Positions 1-12,322 of a DNA stretch of 64,000 nt are shown here, piece after piece. The stretch lies in NCBI GenBank assembly GCA_020091685.1, contig CM034599.1:4806836-4870835 (forward strand), in the 5' to 3' direction. This stretch comes from Lutjanus erythropterus. Its lineage: Eukaryota; Chordata; Actinopteri; Lutjaniformes; Lutjanidae. The notes below the pieces were generated by a model. That model made no database searches. It was not told where the DNA came from and saw nothing but the letters and a program-made list of their open reading frames with translations. The position numbers and the translations under genes were made by a program. Every line of letters starts with the position of its first letter. Within the stretch, counting starts at the first letter, position 1.

Positions 1-110
1 TCAAATGGTCACAAAACATTACTAACTGCCCAACAGTGAGATTAGTCATGATGTTTAAATGTGTGTCTTCATCTTGTTAGTTATTCTAAATGTTTGATTT
101 AGTAGATTAC

Positions 111-2280
111 CTTGCTGTGCAGTCTGTGGGTCAGAAAGAGCACAGCTCCATCAAAGCACCGCGCTGAGCCAAGCAGTTCCTCATGCTGGAAGAGGAGGGC
201 AGATCTCAGACGACGAGACTCCATCGCTGGTGTGTAGTCCACATGATACTGATAGAGAACCCACCGCGGGCGAGACAGGATGCGAAAGTAGTTCGCAATC
301 AACTGAATGGGAGAACCACTCGTTCCTGAGGAAATATACACACAGTTTTAGACGGAGTCATCTCTAATCCTCTCCACCAATTACAAAATGTACATTTGCT
401 GAATGTGTTGGTGTACATCAATTTCAAATAATAACAGACCAGTTTTTGACTCCTTCACGTGCACCATAGCCTGCCTGGTGTTAATCCCTGCATCGTGAAC
501 ATCACAGCGGCGTCCACCTCTTTCGACCACCTTCACCTGCTTAAAGCCTGCTGAAATCTGCATAACATCTAACAGAAACAAATAAGGCAGTCAGGGCCAG
601 TGTGTGTCTTTGATCTGACTTAAAAACAGACTATACTGTAAAGCGCAGTATTCAAACAGTTATTATAATTAAAATCTGAAACTGTAAAACTAATCATTTG
701 TAATTTTATCTTAATAAACTGCATGAGAGAAAGAGTGGTTTGCAGACTTTAAAGTCCTGATTAGTCCTGTGACAAACTGGAAAACTGTAATCATAATTGC
801 ACCACTCCATGGTTTTCATCAACAACATTTTTTTCACCGGTGAAAACGAGTCAATGACAAAACAAAAAGTCAATTATGATGAAAGACTGTAACAAAATCT
901 ATTGACACATTTGGTCAACGAAACAAACAAGATGAGTGGGTTAGAGATTAGGGATGTTCCTGGCAACTAATTTCCCTGTTGATTAAATGCAAAATTTAAT
1001 TTAGACTAGTTGACTAGTCTAAAAGTAAGAAAACACTCAGAAAGCAGTTAAAATTGAGCACAATTCATTAAGTGATAACGTTAAACACTGTCTGAAAAAA
1101 TACTGTATTAAGTATCACTTGAAGCCGTTAATCACAGTCTACAGATTTAGTCCACTAAAAGCAGACTTAAACAATCCAGACTGACTATAATATGACTAAT
1201 ATATCATCACTTTGTGTTTGACTCTACCTTCTTCAGTAAAGGGTCCTGGAGCACCTTTCTGCCTCCCTCTACCGACCAGCTGTCCCTCTTTGGGTAGAGG
1301 AGCCGGTGGTTCAGGCTCTTGAGCCTGGCTCTTCAAGAAAGAAAAAAACGTGGGAATACATTCAAACATTTTCAGCATCTTGCCAATCATTACACATATT
1401 ATCAAGGGTACTATTCAAACTGAGCTGCCTATGTCAAAACTTAAAATCTGAAGAGTCAACTATTCTTAGTTTTTATTGTAATGGTGACATCAGATTTGTT
1501 TACATCCGAGCTATGGAATATTTAATTATCCATATTTTCTCACAATATCTGAGATTTTCTTACCCTCAGGAGTGCATACACTTCAGGTTATTTGAAAATC
1601 TTAAATGGCATGAGGTGCAGGTAATTATAACTTAGGATACTGGCTGCTGGTAAAAAATCCACATGGTGCACACCTACCTTCTACCAAGATTGAGTCCATT
1701 CAGTAAAATAAACGTGGCTTACCTAACTAAACAGTATTTATTCTTTCTTGGTTTGTGGCCCCTCCATCTTGTGGCCCACTACACATTTACACTACTGTCT
1801 TTTTTAATACTTCTGTTACTGTATGTGTGTGTTAGCACCTTGGGCAACCAGGAACAATTTTGTTCCAGTATACTCTGTATATGGAAATAAACAATAACAA
1901 CTAAAACTACAGGAGTAAAACTGCTACATGCATCAGTTGTATAAGTAATAGTAATCCAAAGACATCAGATATATCAGTAAAAGACTGAGAAGGGCTATTT
2001 CACCACAAAATTAGTACTATCACTTTTAATACTTCCAAATACATTTAGCTCATAATATTTACATTAAATAGAGTGAGATTTTTAATACAGTACTTTAATT
2101 TGTAGAGGAGTATTTATAGTGTGTTATCAGTACTTTCATTTAAGTAAAGGATCTGAATACTTCTTCCACTGAATAAAATACCAACAGGATGTTACAGTAA
2201 ATGACTGTTCTTACCGCTCCAGGTGCTTTGCTCAATTGAGGACCCCTGGCTCTCGCTCTCGCTCGTGCCCGACCAGTCAT
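111..2280 (-). CDS. piwil1: Piwi-like protein 1 (Ziwi-type), N-terminal part, runs off the left edge
   Basis: Four coding exons splice cleanly on the minus strand: 2215-2280, 1228-1330, 440-568 and 111-325, all with GT-AG borders and matching phases (0, 1, 1, 0), giving residues 1-171. The protein starts [15 protein letters not shown], an arginine-alanine tract like that of PIWIL1/Ziwi, where arginines are methylated for Tudor binding. It continues with [28 protein letters not shown] and LLSRP-like and YQYHVDY motifs that are characteristic of vertebrate PIWIL1 upstream of the PAZ domain. The family is about 860 residues, so roughly 80% of the gene (PAZ, MID, PIWI) lies left of position 1. 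Known role: piRNA-guided transposon silencing in germ cells. The start codon is supported by the conserved MTGRAR opening. A further 5' non-coding exon may end at a donor near 2827 and join an acceptor near 2291; this is inference. Confidence 0.95.
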
Positions 2281-2910
2281 TTTTGAACAGCTATTTAAAT
2301 AAAAAATAAAAAATACACAATATTAATAGCAACGGACAAAAGTAAAAAATATCTGACAATTAATCATTATCATATCATAATCATATCAGACAACACTGAA
2401 TTAATTATGTAGGCTACATGACATAATTGTACTAAAAATCTGATATGGCGCACACAGGGATGAGTTGCGGACAAGATGGTGCCTGCTAGCTAAAAGTGCG
2501 CCACGCCACCTGCGACATTAAGACTTGCTAGTGACAGCATGTTAAAAAGTTACCGTCGAATAAAAACTTATTTCCTTTTGAATGACATGACACTGGCATG
2601 ATAAATTTTAAGTGTTAAATCGATTGATGTTGACTACGTTACCCTTGTTAAGAGTGATCTGCGAGCTAATTAGCTAGCCAAATTTAAGCTAACTTTACAG
2701 ATATAATGGCTATGACAAGGCTAATTGGCATTATTTCAATTAAGTCTAAGCTTGGTGAAGAAACCAAATTTACTCTTGAAATGTCAATGTATACATATGT
2801 TGCATCCATTTTAACAGGCATACTCACTTAAGGGAAAACTTTTTGTAAGTCACTCTTCGATGAAAATTACTTAATAACCTCAAATGAACTGAGTCCACGA
2901 TGACGAAAGC
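2281..2910 (-). promoter_or_regulatory. Probable 5' non-coding exon and promoter area of piwil1
   Basis: Reading the minus strand, a TAAGTGAGTATG donor lies at 2820-2829 and an acceptor-like TTTAAATAG ends at 2291, ten bases upstream of the piwil1 start codon. This arrangement would give a non-coding first exon near 2828-2900 and an intron of about 540 bases. I see no clear TATA box. The splice sites are seen; the exon and transcription start are inferred. Confidence 0.35.
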
Positions 2911-3171
2911 CAATTTAGTTATAGGCCTCTTCACTGAGCAAATTAATACGCTTATTTTATTTTATTTTATTTTTTACTTTTATCCAACACTTTTTCAGTT
3001 TATATAAGGCATCATTATCTATTGTTAAAATTAATCTAATAAAGATGTTTTTGAAAGAGCTGCTGGAATAATTTATCAGAAAAGCCCCTGAACTACTTTT
3101 TCAAGCGCAGTGATATGTTTAATCTAGTGCTGCTGTGTCATTTCTTTTGAACAGTGCGATCTCAATTTTAA

Positions 3172-3186
3172 CCACTAGATGGCAGC
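3172..3186 (+). promoter_or_regulatory. CTCF-like motif
   Basis: CCACTAGATGGCAGC fits the vertebrate CTCF core consensus CCASYAGRKGGCRS at every position. It lies just upstream of piwil1. Occupancy cannot be read from sequence. Confidence 0.45.
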
Positions 3187-5260
3187 AAAGTCCCTGCAGT
3201 AAAAATACAAACTCAGGCTGTCTGAGTTACAAACAACAACTTCACTGACTCTCCGATGAGGCTCAGGGCTCTGATACACGTTATTAGCGTTTATCATATT
3301 ACTTTACTGCTTATATTTCCTTCAATATTATTACCAATAATACTTTTTTATTTTAGTTTATTTTTTAAATAATTGATCTTGCTTTTCCTAATATGTTAGG
3401 CATTGTTTTTGCATGTACTCATATTTATTATTTTGTATCTATTACTTTTATTTGGATGTTGCTCTACTGTAATTTTTGAGTAACATTAATAAAGTTAATT
3501 AATAAAGTTGTATCTTATCTTCTTGTGATTGATTATAATCAGGAATGTTGATAGAAGTTAAACTGAGAGGGTTAAGTATAAGTTCCAGTTTGTAAACATT
3601 AAAGACAAACTTTCTGATCAATAATATGGTAAATAGTAGTAAAAGTTGATGTCAGGTTTAAAGACTGGGTAAATTAAGTGAAGATATAGATGTTGAAGAA
3701 ATTAGCCAGAATCTGGAGACCAGCAGGGGAGGAGCTAAAGAACTGGGGTGGCAAGAGTGTGGCATGGAGACTTTAACAGTCACACACAGTTAAAATGCTG
3801 AACAACATGCACCTCACATGGTGTACGTATTTTTTACAGTGTGGATGTATGTGGGGAAGCATTCATAAATAGTGATATGATTGGTGGTGATAGCATGGAT
3901 AATGTCAGTGAACAGGCCAAACAGGCAGAGGCCCAGGGTCCAAAGGGTGATGATGAGGCCTTTTGCATGTCTGTGTTCATTGTCTCATAATTCATCCATG
4001 AGCAAAAGTTAATATTGAGCCATTAAAGGGAACCTAAATAGTCTTTGGAAAGTGGATCTAGAAGATGTTTTGTTTTTTGCTCATTTCTGTTGTAACAGAA
4101 AGAAACGTGGAAATACACACCTGCAACAGCTCTGTCCTCAAGCTGTAGGCCCTGTTTTATGAGCTCTGGAGTGAAAGCTGCTTCCAAGCCAAAGAGTAAT
4201 AATAAAAGTGTCTTGGTGCAGTGACAAAATTATGCCGCACCAAGTCTGATTTGAGCCGCAGATACACAAAACTTTGAGCTTGTATCCCACAGGCAGGAGT
4301 TAGTCATCCTCCTTCCCCCATCGCACTTAATCATCGGCAGTACGCTGATTAAATATTCCCCCGTTTCTTTCTCTCTTTCTTTTCTTTCACCCTCTCAGAG
4401 AATGAGAAATCAATGTAAACACTCTTGGCCACTATAACTTCCCACAGCCTCCTCTTTGCCTTGAGAAGTGCGTGACAGAGTGCATGAATAACAGGAGTAA
4501 AGAAATAATGCAGCTCAAGTACACTTGTCTCGAACAGGCTGCTCCATTATCCTCCAAGGTGAAATTGCTGTGGGTCAAAGCAGCACAGAGGGACTCTGGT
4601 GGTAAATGATGTTAGTGTGCAGCGGCTCCAGAACTCACTGTGAGTACACTGGGCTGCATAGCCTGACAAATTCAGAGGCCCAAATTTCAGACAGGACTAC
4701 TAAATCTCTAACTCCACATAAAATCATCTACATGGCTGTTCATTCATAACTTTCTCTGTGGAGACAGTGTGCTGCTGCATGCGGAGTCTCGGCCTGTCTG
4801 TGAATATCGGTTATTTAGAGCTGATAGTCTGCCATCTGCTGCAGATACGTCTAATAGTGTTGGCTTTGGCACGCAGCCATGAATCAATCCTCATCACCAC
4901 AGGCTGCTCCCAGCTGGTGGTCATTTCTGTGAAGGCAATTTCATTATAAATAGATGACACATATAAAAAAATCACATAAAAGCTTTCAATAACAATAAAT
5001 AAAACCTAACAATATTGTATAACAGGAACTGAGAGATCACAGATGCTAATGGAAAGAGGTAGCACAAGAGGAGGAAATTAATCTCAGCTCTGTTCTAATC
5101 TATTAATAATACAAATACAGATTCCTTTTTGCTGCATTCAAATGCATGGCATAAGAAAAAAAAATCTTTATTACACTATGTTTGAGGCCAAGAGTGCTGC
5201 TGCAGTCTTCAGAGGATATGCTGCTCTACCATGACTGTGGTGTTTGCACCACAGGGCAAT

Positions 5261-5275
5261 GCTGCCCTCTTCTGT
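5261..5275 (-). promoter_or_regulatory. CTCF-like motif
   Basis: The minus strand reads ACAGAAGAGGGCAGC, keeping the AGAGGGCAG half of the CTCF core with mismatches in the first half. It is in the gap between piwil1 and ficd and is weaker than the site at 3172. Confidence 0.3.
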
Positions 5276-6548
5276 TTGTTAGCACATTTGCTTTAAAATG
5301 ATCGAGGAAGGACAGCTTGTTTTAAAGCTGGAGCTGCAGAAGTATCATGACACTTTAAATTACTTTTTTCAGGAGTGTGTTTACAAATTTCTGAGGGTCA
5401 AAGAGTTGAGGGCATAATGAAATGCTAAAAATATGTACCCTCTTTTCCAACTTACCCTCAACTCAAAACACATTCTCCACACTTACCAAAAGATGATAAA
5501 TGAGTCAATCAATAAATGAACAAACAAACATATTGAATTAATTATAAAACATCAAACACAAAACAACACCAGGGTTCATACAATTATATGACACAAGGGT
5601 AATCATTCATAATGAGAAGATAATGGTAATAATAAACACTAAGACCTACATGGTGATGTATCTTGAAATCTCAGTCCATGCTAGTGCATAGAGAAGGGAT
5701 CCCTGGTTTCTCCTTGAACCAAAAGTTGTTCTAATATAGGTTTTCTCCTTCTCTTTAATAATGAATCACAAGAAAACGGTGGTAGACCAAATCAAATATT
5801 AATTTATTTATTTTCTATAGCCAGTTAATTTCTATTTATGATCATGTGAGGTGGGATTGAGTGGCTGGTTTTGTGGTTCAAATGGCAAAACTACTGGCTA
5901 ACTTATTAAACCTGTGGGGCTACAGTAAATATTAGACCAGGCCAGATCTCCACCACCTGTTTATGCCAAATTAATTGTGCTGGAAATGTCTATTTAATCA
6001 GGAAACAAACCCCACAAAGTGTGTCACCTGGCATGTTCAGTCATCATAAACTCTGGGACTGTGGGAGCCACAGGTTTGGAGCAGCCTGTTTTAATATTTC
6101 AGTTCTCAAGTGTTGCAGCTTTTCAGGGTTATTTTGCCCTGAGTGATTCCTCGCAGGAGCTTTACAACACTCTTATGTCACACAAAGTATTTGGTTCCTA
6201 AAGAGCAAGGTACAGTAAAACAAAAATACAAACATTACAAACAGCAGTATTCATAACATTCAATCTATCTCCATGCCGCTATTACTGAGTTTTCCTTATT
6301 CGTTTGTTTTATTTTAACTACATAAGGGAGAAGCCATACGAAATTTTATTATACCTGAGTATGACAGAAATCATCATTATAGTCGTATCACAAACAGGTA
6401 ACACAATTTAGTGAAAGAACTCTCTAAGGAATTAATTTAATTTTACCAAAATAATTGGACATGTTGTGGATGCTCTTCTAGAAAATTACGTAGTAGGCTT
6501 GTAACGCCTGTAAGTCAAAGGAGGGGGAATAGAATGGTCAAGGATCAA

Positions 6549-6633
6549 CCAATCAGAAGCGGTTACGAACCAGAAGTTGTGTTGTTGCGTTTTTAGCCAA
6601 TCAGCGCCGTCCTTCAATATAATTCTGACCAAT
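6549..6633 (+). promoter_or_regulatory. CCAAT-box cluster, probable ficd promoter
   Basis: Three CCAAT boxes lie at 6549-6553, 6597-6601 and 6629-6633, about 360-450 bases before the ficd start codon. The first two carry the full CCAATCAG form bound by NF-Y. FICD is induced by the unfolded protein response in other animals, but I see no exact ER stress element (CCAAT-N9-CCACG): the first box has TTACG at the right spacing, a partial match only. Confidence 0.5.
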
Positions 6634-6996
6634 TACATTACAGGATGTTCACACGTCCAGACTAAGGAAGTTGATGATGTGTATTTTGTATACACTGTGC
6701 TGACGCCGAGAACAATTCAACAGCCGGTCCGTCTAATCGTTTATGTTGTCGGTGTTTCGGAGTTTTAGCTTATAGTTACATTAAAGCGACAGAGAGCTTG
6801 CTAACGTTCGCTAACGTACGAGCTGTAACAGTCGGTAACTGAGCTGGATTTGGTCGGTGGTGTCTGTCGGTGCCTTTCAGCTGTCATGTTGACCGTGTTT
6901 TCCCTCCCGTCAGTCGCCTCTCGGCTCTCCTAGCTGGGGTGGACATACATGGGGCACCGTGTCACCAGAGGATGGAGGATTTAAGCGGGAACCATC

Positions 6997-9458
6997 ATGG
7001 CTGCTGTGACGGTGTGGCGCTACACCAGCGGCCGTGTCCTCGGAGGATGGGGCCCGCTGCTGTGTGTACTCCTGGGCTCCCTGGTGGCCCTCCTGATGCC
7101 CCTGGTGGGGGTGGAGAACCAGTGCTGCGCCGCCCTGAAGGGCATCGCTCAGCTCCGCTGCCAGCTGTTGGGAAGCTCCCAGCATCCTCCAGCTGTGCAG
7201 TCCACCAGCCTCACTGTCCCCTTCACTGCCCTTGATGTGCTGCCTCACAGGTCCAAACCCAGCAAAGGTACAAACAACAAGAGGTGTACTGATGTCCTAA
7301 ATCCTCAGTTCAGTTATCATATGTTAACAAGGTCAGGTACATGTCCAGTACAGCATGAATAAGGACCACATGAGGATTTTCATTGATGTGTATTGTCATT
7401 GTATTTTAAGTCTGGAGAACATGACTGGCATAATGTACAGAGTTTACTGAAGTGACAAAACCACGATTTGACAGATGTGTCCACAGGGAATAACATTTTA
7501 TACCAGGATGAAACAAAAAGATAAAAATACAAATATTTTGACATATGACACTGGTTATTTTGTTACAGGACTCAACAGAAAAACGCTCAGTTGCAGAATG
7601 TGCTGTACAGTTTTTAAAATAATAACTTTCACTAATATGGGCAGGTCAGCATAAATGTATTGGCGTAAAAAATAAAAGCCTGACTATGCAGGATTGTCCT
7701 AAAAAACAATGTACTGACTCATGGAAGTAACTCCTCTTCCTTATGACCCACTCGAGGTGTGTGGTGGTGTCTCTACTTGCAGAGACAATGACCTCTGCTT
7801 TTATTTTTTCATTATTTTTGCTGTGATCAGGACCGACCCAAAGCATCTGAATTTGCGGACCTGTGATTGAGACTCAACTATCTTTCTGTGGCAAATCCTG
7901 CACATTCTACCTTGAAATTAGTCATTGTACTAATTTGTCAACAAAATATTTGTAATATTCACTGTTTTTAAATATGAGGATTTTCTGCTTTCCCTTGTTT
8001 CACACTATTTGTAAATTGCATAGTTTTTGGTTTCTGACTGTGGTGAACAAGCAATTAGAAGACTTCTCAGTCCCCTTCACACAATTCTCAAACATTTTAT
8101 AGTGTAAATGACTCATAAAGTAATTGCTAAATAATTAATAGGTTAATTGATAATAAATAATTGTGAGTTATAATACATAGTCTAGGTCTTGAAAATGCTA
8201 CGTCTTGTTTGTTTTTGCATTATGATTCAGTCTAAAATAACAGGTGATTATTTGTAGCCTATATAGCGATTACAGCTGATATTTGTTTTCAATATTGCTC
8301 AGCTCTCTATAATATTAACTCTATACTGTTTCAACATGACTTGGAGTTCACGCTGTCCATCATGTTCTGATTGCAGAGATGGAGCTGGAGGCCAAAGCAG
8401 CACTGCTGCAGGCTCAGGAGATGAAGAAACTGGGGAAAAGGGAGAAGGCTCACAAGCTGCTGGTGCATGCACTCAGCATGAATCCAGACTTTGTGGATGC
8501 CCTGACGGAGCTGGGGACCATTCTGGAAGAGGAGAAGGATGTCGTCCAGGCGGACCACCTCTACACCAAAGCCTTGGCTATCTCGCCATGTAATGAGAGA
8601 GCTCTGGTCAGCCGAGACCGAACTCTTCCGCTGGTGGAGGAGATCGACCAGCGTTATTTTGGCATCATTGACAGCAAAGTGCGCCGGCTCATGTCCATTC
8701 CGAAAGGCAACTCTGCGCTCCGCAGAGTGATGGAGGAAACCTACTACCACCACATCTACCACACTGTGGCTATTGAAGGCAGCACACTCACTCTGTCTGA
8801 GATCAGACACATCATCGAGACGCGTTATGCCGTCCCCGGGAAGAGCCTGCAGGAGCAGAATGAAGCCATCGGTGTGGACGTGGCCATGAAGTACATCAAC
8901 ACCACACTGCTGTCCAGAACAGGAGCCATCACTGTCAGCGACATCCTGGAGATTCACCGGCGGGTGCTCGGCTATGTCGACCCTGTGGAGGGAGGGAGGC
9001 TGCGCACCAGCCAGGTGTTCGTGGGTCATCACATCCCGCCCCACCCTGAAGACCTGCAGAGACACATGCAGGAGCTGGTTCAGTGGCTCAATTCTGAGGA
9101 GGCCCTGCAGCTGCACCCTGTGGAGTACGCAGCTCTCGCCCACTACAAACTGGTCTACGTGCACCCGTTTGTAGATGGCAACGGACGCACATCACGGCTG
9201 CTCATGAACCTTGTGCTCATGCAAGCGCGGTACCCTCCCATCACTATCCGCAAAGAGCAAAGAGCTGAGTATTATTCAGCTCTAGACATGGCCAATGAGG
9301 GTGATGTACGGCCTTTCATTCGCTTTATAGCCAAATGTACAGAGATGACGTTGGACACGTTGTTGATTTCTACAACAGAGCATGCTGTGGGACTGCCAGC
9401 GGCCAATCAGGACCAGGCCTGTCAAGACTGCAAACAGACCATCCCGGTTCACAACTGA
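6997..9458 (+). CDS. ficd: Protein adenylyltransferase/de-AMPylase FICD (HYPE)
   Basis: Two coding exons, 6997-7267 and 8377-9458 (donor AAAG/GTACAA, acceptor TTGCAG, phase 1), encode 450 residues against 458 in human. The start is fixed by an in-frame TAA five codons upstream. Residues 19-38 are a hydrophobic anchor typical of this type II ER membrane protein. TPR-like helices occupy about residues 95-165 (for example [17 protein letters not shown]). The autoinhibitory motif TVAIEGS carries Glu224, equivalent to human Glu234. The Fic catalytic motif [12 protein letters not shown] spans residues 353-364, with catalytic His353 equivalent to human His363. All key residues are intact. Known role: it AMPylates and deAMPylates the ER chaperone BiP, tuning chaperone capacity to protein load. 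The gene converges on sart3. Confidence 0.97.
7268..8376 (+). other. ficd intron 1
   Basis: This is the only coding-region intron, 1109 bases, bounded by GTACAA and TTGCAG. It is AT-rich and I see no embedded gene or clear repeat. Confidence 0.85.
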
Positions 9459-9536
9459 GCTAGAGACAGGATGAAAAAGGGAGCATGAGACGGTAGCTAG
9501 CATGCAGGGAGAGGTTGTGATTCATCTAAAAGCTAA

Positions 9537-10256
9537 TTAAAGGGAGAGTTCATATTATTTGATGCAGGAGGTACTTATCCAAAGTTGGCTGACATGCACA
9601 CCAGTTTGGAGGGAAAAAAAGGTCCACCAAAAAAAAAATCCATTTAAGTTTACACTATATGTAGAATATTTTTACCACTTTATTTTACTGTCAGAGGTTT
9701 TTCTGACAGGAAACTGCCATTATATGAGCCAAATGTCACTCTCTGCAAACCAACCAAACTCCATAGGCAGAATCAGTAATTTTACCTCACAGAACACGGG
9801 GGTTGCTGGTCTACCGCTTCCTCGATCGGTTAGTTAGCTTGTGACTTCTGTGAATCCGAACTATCCTTTTAAAACACTGAAGTCACACAATAACACAAAC
9901 AAACTAACAGATCAAGCAGCAGTAGATCAGCAACCCTCATGTTCTTTTAGGTACAATTACTGATTTCGCCTGTAGAGTTTGATTTGTTTGGAGAGCGATA
10001 TTATACAACGGCAGTTTCACCTCAGAAAAAGATGGAAGGTAAAACAGTGAAAATATTCTCAATATAGTGGACACTTACACGATAGTGTTTTTTTCTTTCT
10101 TTCTTTTTTTTAAATACCCTTTTTTGCCGACCCTGTCCATAGCAGTATACTTAGCTTAGCGTCCATGCTGGTACTCCTCTCTGATTCTCTCTTCATCAGT
10201 TCACTGATTATTGCCTCATACAACCCCACTTCAAATAATCCGAACTATCCCTTTAA
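9537..10256. mobile_element. TTAA-ended foldback element (two head-to-head copies)
   Basis: The left end reads TTAAAGGGAGAGTTCATATT and the right end, reverse complemented, TTAAAGGGATAGTTCGGATT, with similarity running on for more than 40 bases. A third inverted terminus (AACTATCCTTTTAA) ends at 9872 near the middle. The flanking arms also mirror each other: GTTGCTGGTCTACC at about 9803 against GGTTGCTGATCTACT on the opposite strand at about 9930. Two copies of one non-autonomous element in opposite orientation explain this. No transposase is present. Confidence 0.75.
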
Positions 10257-10697
10257 CAATAACCTACCGTAACACATGTTGAATTGCCTTGTTACTCGGC
10301 CATATTATACCTAATCACCCTCCTTGCTTCAGTTTGGGAGCTGCTGAATTCAGTGAAAACGCCGCAGGATGAACTGAAATGACTTTTTAATGTTTAGGTT
10401 TGCTTTCATACAGTTTGCTCCTGCACAACGAGCAGAAACCATAATCCAGTAACCAACCATAATCTCACAGGAGTCTTAATGCATTTCCAATTCGACCAGA
10501 ATACAATCTGAAGTTTGACTACTGGTAATGTGAGGAGGAAAGAAAGCTTTCTTATGTTGTTCAACTTGAGATGCTTCAGTGATTTCCACTGCTGACGTGT
10601 AGTGTTTGAATATTTACTTCATTATCTTTGGGATGAAGATGATGTCTCATAACACTGTAAAGCACTTTCATGTATTTGATTATTTATTTTGTTTTAA

Positions 10698-10703
10698 AAT
10701 AAA
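10698..10703 (+). terminator. Candidate polyadenylation signal of ficd
   Basis: AATAAA followed by a T/GT-rich stretch (TTCATTATCTTCCATTGTGT) about 20 bases on, about 1.24 kb after the ficd stop. Confidence 0.5.
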
Positions 10704-11719
10704 AGTGTTCATTATCTTCCATTGTGTCTTTAGCTTCAAAACTTTTTTTTTAGAACAAACACAGCTGTGAGTGTTGTACTGGGATCAAAGATGACTTACA
10801 TGATTTTATTAAAAGAAGTTTTAGACCAGAAAAAAAAAATACATGACATGACTTCTGTTTTCTTTTCATTTTTTTTTTTTTTACAGGACCCAAAAATACA
10901 TGGGTAGATAATGACACAAGCAGGAAAATAAATACTGTGACTGAACAAAAAATAGCCATTTATTATTTACCTCTATACCAAATTCAAAACATTGACTATA
11001 GAAATTATACAAAACAACAGCAATGCACACACAGTATACCACCTTTTAGTACAGAACATAAAACAGAAGGTGACTTCTAGAGACCAACATATTTAAAGTT
11101 TGTTTTTTTTTCTCGATTAGGCCACTGTGGTGAGAGCAATACATATAGCTTGTATTCCATCTGTTTTGAAAACTTAGATTTATATTTATTACAAACTATG
11201 GTGACCTTTTTGAAATATTATACTGAACATTATGTACACGAACAGAAGTCTTAATATCCGAACAAGACGAGTGGAAATGTGGTCGACTCCTAACGTGGGA
11301 AAACGGAGATGGGACAACTGCATAGATTCTCTTCTGCTGTGTAGAAGGAGCTGCAGACCTAAATAAAGTGTAGACGACAGCGACAGCCCAGAAAACTGAG
11401 GAGCTGTCAGCAAACTGTGGCTCCTCTTAAACCGAGTTCATTCAGAGGGTGAAACAACTCCACTGAACACAAAGAAAACCAGGTCCATTTAGAGAACTAC
11501 TCGGGTTTCAGTTTGTTACGTTGCAGGGATTCACTTTTTACAGTGTATACACAAAGAGTCCCACATGTCTTTTCTTTTTAACACCTTGAAATAACTCATC
11601 ACTTTCTCAACTGTTTGGTCGACAACACGTGAGGAAACTGACAAGACGCCCATCAAGTTTCATGGAGCTCAAGGTGATTTCAGCAGACGTCTTGTTTTGT
11701 CCCATCAATAGTCAAAAAA

Positions 11720-12068
11720 CAGAGCTGGGCAATATGAACAAAATCAAATATATCACAAAATTTAAGACCAAATACCTCAATATCAATATTACAATATTGT
11801 AGGGATGACTATTGGTGTGTTTACAACATATTAACACAATGAGATTTTGTTATCGTTAATCATCAATAATGTAGATATGGCTGTAGATAACTGCAAACAA
11901 TATATGCTCAGAAGTTCAGAAAATTACATCACTTTACTTGAATGTGTAAAGTAAATCCTTTAAATGCAAGAAAAAACACTTAGTGCCAATATCATGATGT
12001 ACTGATCTCCAAAATCTAAGATGATATCTACTTTCACACCACAATATTGATATACTGCCCAGCCCTAT
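11720..12068. mobile_element. hAT-like miniature element
   Basis: The left end reads CAGAGCTGGGCAATATG. The right end, reverse complemented, reads TAGGGCTGGGCAGTATATC. These are the GGGCTGGGCAATAT termini common in fish non-autonomous hAT elements. Flanking 8-mers TCAAAAAA and TCTAAAAT agree at six of eight positions, consistent with a worn target duplication. The interior is AT-rich with no coding frame. Confidence 0.65.
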
Positions 12069-12322
12069 CTAAAATCTGTTTTCTATAGTGCAAGAAAAGG
12101 ACAAGCTACTTCTGACATCTGAGAGGCTGCAGAACACCAATAGTAGGACTTTTTGCTTAAAACTGGACTTAGTTTTCTGTTGACCGACTAACTGTTGCAG
12201 CTCTGGACTGTTGGGAAGTTAAAGATCAAAACACTTTTTATAAAGCGGTCAAAAGCACAGACATGTTAGTCAGGGATTTATCTGGGCACCAAAGCAGCCA
12301 ATTAAACACATCTTCAGCATCG

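Larger units (their letters stand above)
2911..6480. other. Intergenic stretch between divergent piwil1 and ficd
   Basis: No open frame here has splice signals or recognisable similarity. It holds an ATTTT-rich run (about 2950-2975), AT-rich unique-looking sequence, and two matches to the CTCF core motif described separately. I recognise no gene, RNA or intact transposon. Confidence 0.6.
9459..10720 (+). other. Probable ficd 3' untranslated region
   Basis: Sequence from the ficd stop to the AATAAA at 10698-10703 has no competing plus-strand signal that I trust more. More than half of it is the inverted transposon pair at 9537-10256. The transcript end is inferred. Confidence 0.5.

Noticed and set aside
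6549-6570. ER stress response element in the ficd promoter
   Set aside because: CCAAT is present but the half-site nine bases on is TTACG, not CCACG; only a CCAAT-box cluster is claimed.
8331-9164. 277-codon open frame on the minus strand
   Set aside because: It is the antisense shadow of ficd exon 2; ficd matches its family residue by residue.
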